Source: Flaccisagitta enflata (taxonomy: Eukaryota > Chaetognatha > Sagittoidea > Aphragmophora). Taken from it: a stretch of 64,000 nucleotides of DNA. Positions within the stretch are counted from its first letter, which is position 1. Each line of letters starts with the position of its first letter. A program made the position numbers and the translations under genes. The DNA lies in assembly GCA_965153355.1 (NCBI GenBank), contig OZ231126.1, forward strand, positions 56,172,001 through 56,236,000. The letters run 5' to 3'. Shown one piece after another: positions 39,638 through 49,752 of this stretch. Under the pieces are notes generated by a model. It was not told the origin of the DNA and made no database searches. It saw nothing but the letters and a program-made list of their open reading frames with translations.

Positions 39638-41183
39638 TAGTCAAAAAGCTTCAGATGGTTAGCGGTACCCGTTGCCCCTTAGCTAGTGCATGTGAGATGT
39701 GAAGGTCAGAGGGGCAGCAGCCCCGAAGAAGCCAATGACCTATGCTGGGCCCGGATTTGAGCGTTTAAGCTGGGATTGGAGCCATGAGGCTGAGATTGGA
39801 GCCATCAGGCTTGAATTGGAGCCTCTTGGCTGGGGTTGGAGCCTCAGGGCTGGGGTCCCAGTCTTGAGGCTAGAATGATAGCCTACAGTGCGACTCATAA
39901 AAAAGGTTACAACTTTCATTCTAATTTTACATGGTTTAAATTCAACAAATCAAATTGTTATTTATGAGTATTTTAAAGAGCTGCAAAAAATGAACAATTT
40001 GCCACCAGTCCCATCGAATTTGATAAATTTTTTTGGATTTTATGTTAAAATGAAGACAAATATCTCAAAACCTATGTGGGAAAACAACAGATTTTCTTTC
40101 ACAGTTTTGTGAGGACAAATTTTACTAAGACTTGTAATTTCTAAACGGGTTGAGCTAGTGACTCCAGAAACAGCTCAAATGACAGATTTTTTGAAGGGCT
40201 TTCTTCATGTCATGGATTTTGATAGGTTTTCACATGATTTAAATTTTTTTATGGATGACAAAAGAAAGAATTTTCTCATCACACAAATATCAAAAATGAC
40301 TGATCTTTTTCCCCCACTATGATATCCATGTTTGAAAAGGAGAAAGTGAAAAAAATTGGTGACCATTTGAAAGATTTTCAAAAGATCTTTCATTCTAGAC
40401 CTATCCCAGCCTCCTAGCTTCATTCGTTTGGAAATGACATTCAATTGAAGTAAATGGGTACATTTTGTGTTAATGCCCTTTTCAAACATGGAAATTGATA
40501 CGTTTTAGTCTTTCCTTTACTGTGTCTTTACGAATTGAGCTAGAAATGTGGGATTGGCGGCAAATGAAAGCTCTTTCAAATATCTTTCAATTGATTTATG
40601 ATTCTAATTGATTTTCTGTACTGCAAATGATGAAAATCAAACGAAAAAGGTGTCTTTTTCATATTTTTTGAAGAATTTACAGTTCAAACACAGATTCTGA
40701 CACCATTATCTTCTTTTTATCATGAAATCTAAAATGATTGGTAAAAACTCGTGGGATTTGTGACATTAGCTTCATTTGATGATACTCTTTCCATTTCTCA
40801 CAAAAAAAACTATTGATAGATCATTTTTTCATGAGAAATATCTCATAAAATAGCTGTAACCTTTTTTTATGGTTCATAGTACAGGCTGGGATTGGAGCCT
40901 GAAGGCTGGAACTGGAGCCTCAATGTTGGGATTGGAGCCTCAAAGCTGGGATTAGAGCTGGGAGGCTGGGATTGGAGCCTTGAGGCTGGGATTGGAGCCC
41001 CAGGACTGGTATTAAAGTCAAATGGGCCTCGAGGCTGAGTTTGGAGCCTTGAGGCTCAGAGTAAAGCCTGGGGAGGGGGGGACAGAGAAGAAGGAAGAGG
41101 AGAAGAAGGAGAAGGAGAAGGAGGAGAAAATCTCCCCTATGTGTGAGAGCATAGATCATCGGCACCTTCGGGGCCGCTGCCTA
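39638..41183 (+). mobile_element. PAL element split by a 994-bp MITE
   Basis: TAGTCAAAAAGCTTCAGATG (decayed hairpin), GGTTAGCGGTACCCGTTGCC, GGGGCAGCAGCCCCGAAG, a core of GGCTGGGATTGGAGCCTTGA units, then the purine tract, GTGAGAGCATAGATCATCGG and GGGGCCGCTGCCTAAAAA. The MITE at 39886-40879 sits within the core; the same unit type resumes on its other side. Confidence 0.75.
39886..40879. mobile_element. TA-flanked MITE, CAGTG...GGTTACA ends
   Basis: A 994-bp element with left end CAGTGCGACTCATAAAAAAG and right end (inverted) CTATGAACCATAAAAAAAGG, each continuing GTTACA and flanked by TA. CAGTG is a typical Tc1/mariner terminus. The interior has at least three versions of the GTTGAGCTAG/GAGCTAGAAATGTGGGATTG motif beside TCAAATGA. 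No transposase frame. Confidence 0.83.
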
Positions 41184-41214
41184 AAAAGAACGGTAAGTAA
41201 AAGTCTTTTATTTC

Positions 41215-41335
41215 GTTCCTCTGTTCGCCGATTGGACCGTTGGTGACATATTTCAATCATAGGCGGATTTCTTTACTGCCCCCGGCCCCTGCCCACCTGC
41301 AGTCCTGCACGGAAACATAGTTAACTCATAAGGTT
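41215..41335 (+). mobile_element. HP-like remnant
   Basis: CGATTGGACCGTTGG followed by TTACTGCCCCCGGCCCCTGC and CCACCTGCAGTCC resembles the array edge and core of HP copies. The hairpin and distal end are not seen. Confidence 0.35.
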
Positions 41336-42020
41336 ATTCACCCATTTCCCATTCCGCGTATCCGCTAAAAATGCCCCCCCCCCCTCCTCTACTTTTGATT
41401 CTTCTCAATTACTTAAATCCTACCTATGAAAGTAGAAACAACATTGCCCTTATAAAATAAAGCACTTCATTAACATATTGTAATGCAGGTATTTGATTGC
41501 AGTTAAGAATCTCCAATGTCCGAAGGATAATTTGAAATTGTCACTATGTCGAAGAAAATAGGTACTATCATGAAGTTTACTTTATGAAAATTCATACGGT
41601 ACTCATTTATTCAGACATTAAAGAGCCTCAATGCACCCCGGGGAAATTTGGTCTCATTTATTATGTAGTGTTATATCGGGCCATTGATGGGGTGAAATGA
41701 CACTTTTATAAACTGCAATGACAAGATATGGGCAGCTTACCCTTGGCGGCGACGTTGGCTGCGCGAAAACATTCATGTTTACTCTAAGGCCGTCTCTCAA
41801 CATCCTTCGTCACTCAAAGCCTATCTTCACCCTTTCCCGCGCATCCACTCACCCCCGAACCACCCTCGTGCTTTGCGATGGCATAGGCTGCGCTATTTCT
41901 TCCTTCCTTCTCATCGTCGTCGCGAAGCAATTTTTATGAGTCTATCGTTTCTCTTCTTCTCATTTTGGCCAAATCCATCACTTTGTTGGCACTTTTTCCG
42001 GCAACAGTTGTCCCAATGTA

Positions 42021-42615
42021 CAACCTAGGAAATAATTATAGCACCAACCGAGGGATAGTTCAATTTTTCATCCTAATATCACATGAAACATTCCGCCGAA
42101 AGTATTTGTATTTCATATAACCTTTTTCTTAACTGAATTATCCAATTTCATCACTGGGTGGCAATTTGTAAACCATTATTTACTTATAATCATACTGTTA
42201 TTCCACTGCTCTTGATGGACAATTGTAGATTGATTATTTCAAAGATATGTTTGTACTTTTTTGCGGATAAAGCTACAGCAACCAGATTGCGCTCATCTTG
42301 TAGATTTTTCGACATAGATTAATTTGCTTTTTTTAAAAAACTCTCTAGCATTTCTGGAAGCCGAGATAATCTAATTTGAAGGAGTCTCTAATTTACCCTC
42401 ATTCTTACTTGATCAATTATTTTGCAAATTCCAAAATGACTGTTTTTACTCTTTTTGTTGTCATTTTTTAACGAAAAAAGGTACAGATACCAGATTGCAC
42501 TCATCTTGAAGATTTTTTGATATAGATTAATTTCTTTTTTTAAAAAAGTATCTAGTTTTTCTTGAAGCGGAGATATTTTAAGTTGAAGTTGGTGCTATAT
42601 TTATTTCCTAGGTAG
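42021..42615. mobile_element. CCTAGGAAA MITE in tandem copy 1
   Basis: A 595-bp element, ends CAACCTAGGAAATAA and TTATTTCCTAGGTAG, flanked by TA. Tandem copy 3 keeps the undisrupted target (CCCAATGTATTCACC), which proves the boundaries and a TA target duplication. The interior has two direct copies of the AGATTGCGCTCATCTTG..AGATTTTT motif. Confidence 0.92.
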
Positions 42616-42739
42616 TATTCACCAAAGGACCACTAACAATTCATTTTGGAGGTCGTCACTCGCTCTCTCTTTCTTCAACTCTTTTTTTTTTTCCTTTGTT
42701 TTTTTTTTCTTTCTTTCAACTCTCTCTTTTTTTCTTTCC

Positions 42740-42799
<60 letters not shown>

Positions 42800-42994
42800 T
42801 ATTTCTTTCTTCCTGTCTTTCTTTTTTTCTTTCTTTCTTTCGTTTTGTTCTTTTTTCTTTCGTTTTTCTTTCTTTCTTTCTTTCTTTCTTTTTCTTTCTT
42901 TCTTTCTTTTTTCTTTCTTTCTTCTTTCTTTATTTTTTCTTTCTTCTTTCTTTCTTTCTTTTTTTTTCCTTTCTTTCTTTCTTTCTTTCTTTTT

Positions 42995-43041
<47 letters not shown>

Positions 43042-43042
<1 letters not shown>

Positions 43043-43239
43043 TTTACTTGCTTGCACACGACTATAAAACATCTCTTTCTGTCGGTCCGTCGGTCTTTCC
43101 GGTCAAAACACTTTGATTTAGGTGTTTACAGGCGATTTTCACATCGTTGCACATGCCAAAATGCTTGTTTGGCGCTTTTTTTCACTGCCCCTGCCCACTG
43201 CCTTACCGCACAGCTACCATGTGTATTCAACCTCGTTTC
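43042..43239 (+). mobile_element. HP element in tandem copy 1
   Basis: ACTTGCTTGCACACGACT (decayed stem), TCGGTCCGTCGGTC short array, TTTCACTGCCCCTGCCCACT, CTTACCGCACAGCTACC and end ATTCAACCTCGTTT. An old copy embedded between TTTC arrays. Confidence 0.65.
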
Positions 43240-43319
43240 TCACCATGTTTTTTTTTCTTTTATTTTTCTTCTCTTTCGCTCTTTCTTTCTTATTTCCTTT
43301 CTTTCTTTCTCTCTTTTTC

Positions 43320-43383
<64 letters not shown>

Positions 43384-43841
43384 TCATTCTTTCTTTCTTT
43401 CTTTATGAAAATTCATACGGTACTCATTTATTCAGACATTAAAGAGCCTCAATGCACCCCGGGGAAATTTGGTCTCATTTATTATGTAGTGTTATATCGG
43501 GCCATTGATGGGGTGAAATGACACTTTTATAAACTGCAATGACAAGATATGGGCAGCTTACCCTTGGCGGCGACGTTGGCTGCGCGAAAACATTCATGTT
43601 TACTCTAAGGCCGTCTCTCAACATCCTTCGTCACTCAAAGCCTATCTTCACCCTTTCCCGCGCATCCACTCACCCCCGAACCACCCTCGCGCTTTGCGAT
43701 GGCATAGGCTGCGCTATTTCTTCCTTCCTTCTCATCGTCGTCGCGAAGCAATTTTTACGAGTCTATCGTTTCTCTTCTTCTCATTTTGGCCAAATCCATC
43801 ACTTTGTTGGCACTTTTTCCGGCAACAGTTGTCCCAATGTA

Positions 43842-44435
43842 CAACCTAGGAAATAATTATAGCACCAACCGAGGGATAGTTCAATTTTTCATCCTAATAT
43901 CACATGAAACATTCCGCCGAAAGTATTTGTATTTCATATAACCTTTTTCTTAACTGAATTATCCAATTTCATCACTGGGTGGCAATTTGTAAACCATTAT
44001 TTACTTATAATCATACTGTTATTCCACTGCTCTTGATGGACAATTGTAGATTGATTATTTCAAAGATATGTTTGTACTTTTTTGCGGATAAAGCTACAGC
44101 AACCAGATTGCGCTCATCTTGTAGATTTTTCGACATAGATTAATTTGCTTTTTTAAAAAACTCTCTAGCATTTCTGGAAGCCGAGATAATCTAATTTGAA
44201 GGAGTCTCTAATTTACCCTCATTCTTACTTGATCAATTATTTTGCAAATTCCAAAATGACTGTTTTTACTCTTTTTGTTGTCATTTTTTAACGAAAAAAG
44301 GTACAGATACCAGATTGCACTCATCTTGAAGATTTTTTGATATAGATTAATTTCTTTTTTTAAAAAAGTATCTAGTTTTTCTTGAAGCGGAGATATTTTA
44401 AGTTGAAGTTGGTGCTATATTTATTTCCTAGGTAG
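43842..44435. mobile_element. CCTAGGAAA MITE in tandem copy 2
   Basis: Near-identical to 42021-42615 (one T shorter in a T run), at the same site with TA flanks. It was therefore duplicated with the unit, not inserted independently. Confidence 0.92.
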
Positions 44436-44559
44436 TATTCACCAAAGGACCACTAACAATTCATTTTGGAGGTCGTCACTCGCTCTCTCTTTCTTCAACT
44501 CTTTTTTTTTTTCCTTTGTTTTTTTTTTCTTTCTTTCAACTCTCTCTTTTTTTCTTTCC

Positions 44560-44633
<74 letters not shown>

Positions 44634-44715
44634 TGTCTTTCTTTTTTTCTTTCTTTCTTTCGTTCTTTTGTTCTTTCGTTCTTTCGTTCTTTCGTTCTTT
44701 CTTTCATTTTTTCAT

Positions 44716-44747
<32 letters not shown>

Positions 44748-44823
44748 TCATTCTTTCTTTCTTTCTTTCTTTTTTTTTCTTTATTTTTTCTTTCTTTCTT
44801 TCTTTCTTTTTTCTTTCTTTTTT

Positions 44824-44870
<47 letters not shown>

Positions 44871-44871
<1 letters not shown>

Positions 44872-45068
44872 TTTACTTGCTTGCACACGACTATAAAACA
44901 TCTCTTTCTGTCGGTCCGTCGGTCTTTCCGGTCAAAACACTTTGATTTAGGTGTTTACAGGCGATTTTCACATCGTTGCACATGCCAAAATGCTTGTTTG
45001 GCGCTTTTTTTCACTGCCCCTGCCCACTGCCTTACCGCACAGCTACCATGTGTATTCAACCTCGTTTC
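44871..45068 (+). mobile_element. HP element in tandem copy 2
   Basis: Equivalent to 43042-43239. Confidence 0.63.
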
Positions 45069-45155
45069 TCACCATGTTTTTTTTTCTTTTATTTTTCTTT
45101 TTCTTCTCTTTCATTCTTTCTTTCTTTTCCTTTTTCTTTCTTTCTCTCTTTTCTC

Positions 45156-45211
<56 letters not shown>

Positions 45212-45742
45212 TCATTCTTTCTTTCTTTCTTTATGAAAATTCATACGGTACTCATTTATTCAGACATTAAAGAGCCTCAATGCACCCCGGGGAAATTTGG
45301 TCTCATTTATTATGTAGTGTTATATCGGGCCATTGATGGGGTGAAATGACACTTTTATAAACTGCAATGACAAGATATGGGCAGCTTACCCTTGGCGGCG
45401 ACGTTGGCTGCGCGAAAACATTCATGTTTACTCTAAGGCCGTCTCTCAACATCCTTCGTCACTCAAAGCCTATCTTCACCCTTTCCCGCGCATCCACTCA
45501 CCCCCGAACCACCCTCGCGCTTTGCGATGGCATAGGCTGCGCTATTTCTTCCTTCCTTCTCATCGTCGTCGCGAAGCAATTTTTACGAGTCTATCGTTTC
45601 TCTTCCTCTCATTTTGGCCAAATCCATCACTTTGTTGGCACTTTTTCCGGCAACAGTTGTCCCAATGTATTCACCAAAGGACCACTAACAATTCATTTTG
45701 GAGGTCGTCACTCGCTCTCTCTTTCTTCAACTCTTTTTTTTT

Positions 45743-45869
45743 AGGTGCGACAAAGCACCTCTATAACTGGCTCTGTCCGTCGGTCGGTCGGTTGGTTGGT
45801 TGGTCTGTCTGTAACGCATTCGTTCAACAATCAACACGTCGCACCTATTGGCCTACTTGGCCTTGTTTT
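45743..45869 (+). mobile_element. HP short-subfamily insertion with known empty site
   Basis: AGGTGCGACAAAGCACCT hairpin (six paired bases), CTATAACTGGCTCTGTCC, GGTC/GGTT array, AACGCATTCGTTC, and end CTTGGCCTTGTT. Tandem copies 1 and 2 show the uninterrupted target, a run of 11 T. Here 9 T precede and 5 follow, so the element inserted in a T run with no duplication or a very short one. Confidence 0.85.
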
Positions 45870-45916
45870 TCCTTTGTTTTTTTTTCTTTCTTTCAACTCT
45901 CTCTTTTTTTCTTTCC

Positions 45917-45991
<75 letters not shown>

Positions 45992-46128
45992 GTCTTTCTT
46001 TTTTTTTTTCTTTCTTCCGTTCTTTTGTTCTTTCGTTCTTTCGTTCTTTCGTTCTTTCCTTCATTCTTTCATTCTTTCTTTCTTTCTTTCTTTCTTTCTT
46101 TCATTCTTTCTTTCTTTCTTTCTTTTTT

Positions 46129-46160
<32 letters not shown>

Positions 46161-46164
46161 TTTT

Positions 46165-46206
<42 letters not shown>

Positions 46207-46208
<2 letters not shown>

Positions 46209-46405
46209 TTTACTTGCTTGCACACGACTATAAAACATCTCTTTCTGTCGGTCCGTCGGTCTTTCCGGTCAAAACACTTTGATTTAGGTGTTTACAGGCG
46301 ATTTTCACATCGTTGCACATGCCAAAATGCTTGTTTGACGCTTTTTTTCACTGCCCCTGCCCACTGCCTTACCGCACAGCTACCATGTGTATTCAACCTC
46401 GTTTC
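46207..46405 (+). mobile_element. HP element in tandem copy 3
   Basis: Equivalent to 43042-43239 with a few substitutions. Confidence 0.63.
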
Positions 46406-46480
46406 TCACCATGTTTTTTTTTTTTCTTTTCTTTTTCTTCTCTTTCGCTCTTTTTTTCTTATTTCCTTTCTTTCTTTCTC

Positions 46481-46540
<60 letters not shown>

Positions 46541-46766
46541 TCATTCTTTCTTTCTTTCTTTCTTTCTGTCTTTCCATTTCTGCCATGTTCCTCTCCTATG
46601 GTTCTTCTAGTTAATGATGCTGTTTCAGGGTCATTGTTTTCTTACTCTTACCTCTTTTTTTCCTTCTATTCCCTCTCCCACCCATTCCTATTTTTTCATT
46701 GTCCATTCTTTTACTTGTTCTCCCCAATCATCGACATTTATTCTTTTTTGACAGTCACTTTACATA

Positions 46767-47609
46767 ACCTTGGGCTTGGGGTCATAAAAAATGGCGGATT
46801 TTTAAAAACTGACCTTAATGAAAGAAAGATGCATTGTTGAGAGCTTGAAAAAATTTTTTCATTTGAGTTGTGTCTAGAATTTGTAGCTCAAATGGTAAAA
46901 AAGTTAAAGAAATTTAAACAAGAATGTTTATTTTTACTCTGCCCATCTCCCAATGGCAATTGGATGAATTTCTCTATGGTTTTATGTTTCTATGTTGCAG
47001 ATGTCATGATCATATCTCAAATTTGACATGATTTATTCGCTACTGTTTAGGCGAAACTGTTTCTGTGATAAGTCAAGTTAGAACCTAGAGGTTTTTCCCA
47101 AAGCTGTAATATCATCATGAATTTATTATGATTTTTCTCAAATTCTAACAATCAAAATAATAACAAAGCACCACATTATATTGTTATCTTGTTTACTCAC
47201 CGTTCTCTTTAAAATTTCAGAAACTCTCTCATGATAAGAATGATTGAAGAAATTGTCCGATTTGGATGATTTTTTAGGCGCTGTTAGAAGAAAGAATATC
47301 GTACAACCATGTCAATTCTAATTAGAATTGGAAAAGTTTTACTGTGGTTTGTGGAGATTCTTTTTTGAGTTTTCATTCCCATTGACATGAGGTCAGAGCA
47401 GAAAAGGAGTCGCCATTTTCAAATTGCCATTACCTCTAAATTGTTTGAGCTAGAATTCCCGTACACAACTCAAATAAAAGTTTTTGAAAAGATCTTTCTG
47501 AACATGATCATTTTTTTTTCGTTTCTCTCAAATTCAGGTAGATTGAATCAGTTTTTTTTTTTTTTTTTTTTTTAGTTTTTTTTTTTACCATTTTCTATGA
47601 CCCCAAGGT
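46767..47609. mobile_element. TA-flanked MITE, ACCTTGGGGTCATA ends
   Basis: An 843-bp element with left end ACCTTGGGCTTGGGGTCATA (a short CTTGGG duplication) and right end TATGACCCCAAGGT, flanked by TA. The interior has TTTGAGCTAGAATTCCCG near 47443 and a related inverted piece near 46870-46905, linking it to the other TA elements. Poly-T at 47552-47573. Confidence 0.75.
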
Positions 47610-48049
47610 TACCCTCTTTTTTTTTTTTTTTGCTTATGCCCATAATTCCTTTTCCCCCAACCCCATTGAGTTCCGTTTATTTTCTCCCTCGTCCTTCCAC
47701 CCCTCCCCCCTCCCCCTCCCCCCTCTTTCCTCCCTCATGCATATGGCCTTCTCGTTAGCTGTTGGCGCCCGATAGCTCTTTATCATCTTCCACCAAAGTT
47801 CGGTATCGGGGTCAGCCTTAATAAAGTGTTTTGGATAAACATGAGAATAAAATGAATAAAGGCATTTGCACCGGGCCAAATTGATGGCCAATATATTCAG
47901 ATATTTTCTCTGGCGCACGCGGGTTGGGAGGGGGGAGAAGACAAGAACGAGAATCGTCCCTCAGTTAGGGCTGGCTTAGTTGGAAGGATACACTTTGACG
48001 TCGCTGTTCGTTTTTCAGCCTACCCAAGTATGTCCAGGTTGCTGTTTCA
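47610..48049. other. no gene recognised
   Basis: C-rich tract at about 47698-47725; otherwise unique sequence without a supported gene. Confidence 0.5.
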
Positions 48050-48761
48050 TGTTTGTATTAGTGTTATTGTCTTCCGCTAAGTCTGTGTCTGTGTCTGGGT
48101 CTGTATCTGTGTCTTTGTCTATGCACTTGTGCATGTGTATGTACCTATCTTTCTGTCTGTCTGTGTGTGTGTCTGTCTGTCTGTCTGTCTTTCTTTCTTT
48201 CTTTCCTTCTTTCCTGATTACCTTTTGTCTGTCTATCTATCTAGCTGAATGTCAGTCTCTCCAGTAGTCCGTCAGTCTGAATGATTGACTATCGACCTGT
48301 CTTTCATAAGATATAAACCTCTTCCGCATTCTGTAGCGCATCTTTGCCAAGTCTGCATTTGTTCAGAGACTGGAGACATTTTCCTTTCGTCTTTTCCTCT
48401 TTTACGTGGTACCTTTGTGTTCGTACTGTATTGTCCGTCCGTCTTTTCTGTCTTTCTGTCTGCCTGTCTGTCTGTCTGTCTTTCTGTCTGTCTCTCTGTC
48501 TGTCTCTCTGTCTGTCTCTCTGTCTGTCTGTCTGTCTGTCTTTCTTTCTGTCTGTCAGTTGCTCTATCTTTCTGTCCTACTGTCTGTCCTACTGTCTGCC
48601 CTACTGTCTGCCCTACTGTCTGTCTGTCTGTCTGACTGTTTGAATGTTTGTATTCTGATTATCTGTTGGGCTGTCTAGTCATTTCATGGTTTGCCGATCT
48701 GTCTGCCTGTCTGTCCGCCTGTCTGTCCATCTGTCTCATAACTCTCTCTCTCTCTCTCTTC

Positions 48762-48842
<81 letters not shown>
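48050..48842. repeat. TCTG/TCTT/CT microsatellite cluster
   Basis: Degenerate TCTG at 48075-48190 and 48430-48740, (TTTC) at 48765-48798, then (CT)n to 48840. Single-base drift between TCTG, TCTT and CT units suggests related origin. Confidence 0.9.
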
Positions 48843-48999
48843 CCTGGCGCTTGATCTTTCGCCTTTTCATTTAGACGGAAAATGGCTTTCATGCACTGGA
48901 AGAAGGAAAAAGATGAAGAAAAACCAAAGACGCGCGAAGAAATGTGATTTATTTCCAAGGTTGGAGAGGACATAAGAAAGAAAATAAAAGACGGCGAAA

Positions 49000-49112
<113 letters not shown>

Positions 49113-49379
49113 GTAAAGTAGAAGACGGTGGAATTGTTAAAAAGAAAAAAAAAAGAAAGAAAGAATAATAATAAAAAAAGAACAGGGGAAAAAAGGAAAA
49201 CAAAAACTAAGGGCTGTTTTCACGCGTTACTCGAATAAAAACGGGCGCGTGTGAGCAATTTCTTTTTCTTCCTTCTTCTCTTTTTCACCGTCTGGCTTTT
49301 TGTCTGCCAGGCTTTGTCATTCTGTCGGTATATCTGTATACCTGTCTGCCAATCTAATTCTTTAAGGCTCGCATCTTGT

Positions 49380-49539
49380 TCAGACTCCAATCTTTCTGCC
49401 TGTCTGTCTGTCTGTCTATTTACGTCTGTCTCTCTGAGTGACTTTCTGTCTGTAAGTCTGTCTGTCTCTCTGAGTCACTCTCTCTTTGTCTGTATATCTG
49501 TTTCTCAATCTGTCTGTCTTTATGTCGGGCTGACAGCCT

Positions 49540-49590
<51 letters not shown>
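49380..49590. repeat. TCTG-rich and (CT)n tract
   Basis: Degenerate TCTG with GAGTGACT-like spacers, then (CT)n at 49542-49590. Confidence 0.9.
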
Positions 49591-49592
<2 letters not shown>

Positions 49593-49752
49593 TCCAACAA
49601 CACGTCTTGAAAGGCAAGTGAAGATTGAAGACTCGGTTACAGTTTGGAAGTGCCTTTTATTCGGTCCGAAGTTCCCAGAAACGACCGCCGCAGAATTGCA
49701 GAATATGGAAAGTTTTCTTTCCATTCTGTTGGCACCGGTGAGACGGTAAACG

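Larger units (their letters stand above)
41580..43400 (+). repeat. 1.8-kb tandem unit, copy 1
   Basis: Starts CTTTATGAAAATTCATACGG. Contains a region with an open frame of 73 codons (41718-41939, no family recognised), the MITE at 42021-42615, GGTCGTCACTCGCTCTCTC, a long TTTC array (about 42700-43041), an HP copy, and a second TTTC array. Very similar to copy 2. Confidence 0.93.
43401..45228 (+). repeat. 1.8-kb tandem unit, copy 2
   Basis: Same order as copy 1, period about 1.82 kb. Differences are concentrated in TTTC array length. It contains the MITE (43842-44435) and an HP copy (44871-45068). Confidence 0.93.
45229..46576 (+). repeat. 1.8-kb tandem unit, copy 3, without MITE
   Basis: Same start and order, but the MITE is absent and a 126-bp HP element is inserted in the T run after CTTTCTTCAACTC. 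It includes the older HP copy at 46207-46405. The right edge dissolves in TTTC. Confidence 0.92.

Noticed and set aside
41718-41939. 73-codon frame beginning MTRYGQLTLGG, repeated in the other tandem units
   Set aside because: Shared because the unit is triplicated. No recognised family and no sign of preferential protein conservation.
42646-46840. Ser/Phe/Leu-rich frames of up to 362 codons
   Set aside because: Translation of TTTC arrays joined to HP elements; no membrane protein is implied.
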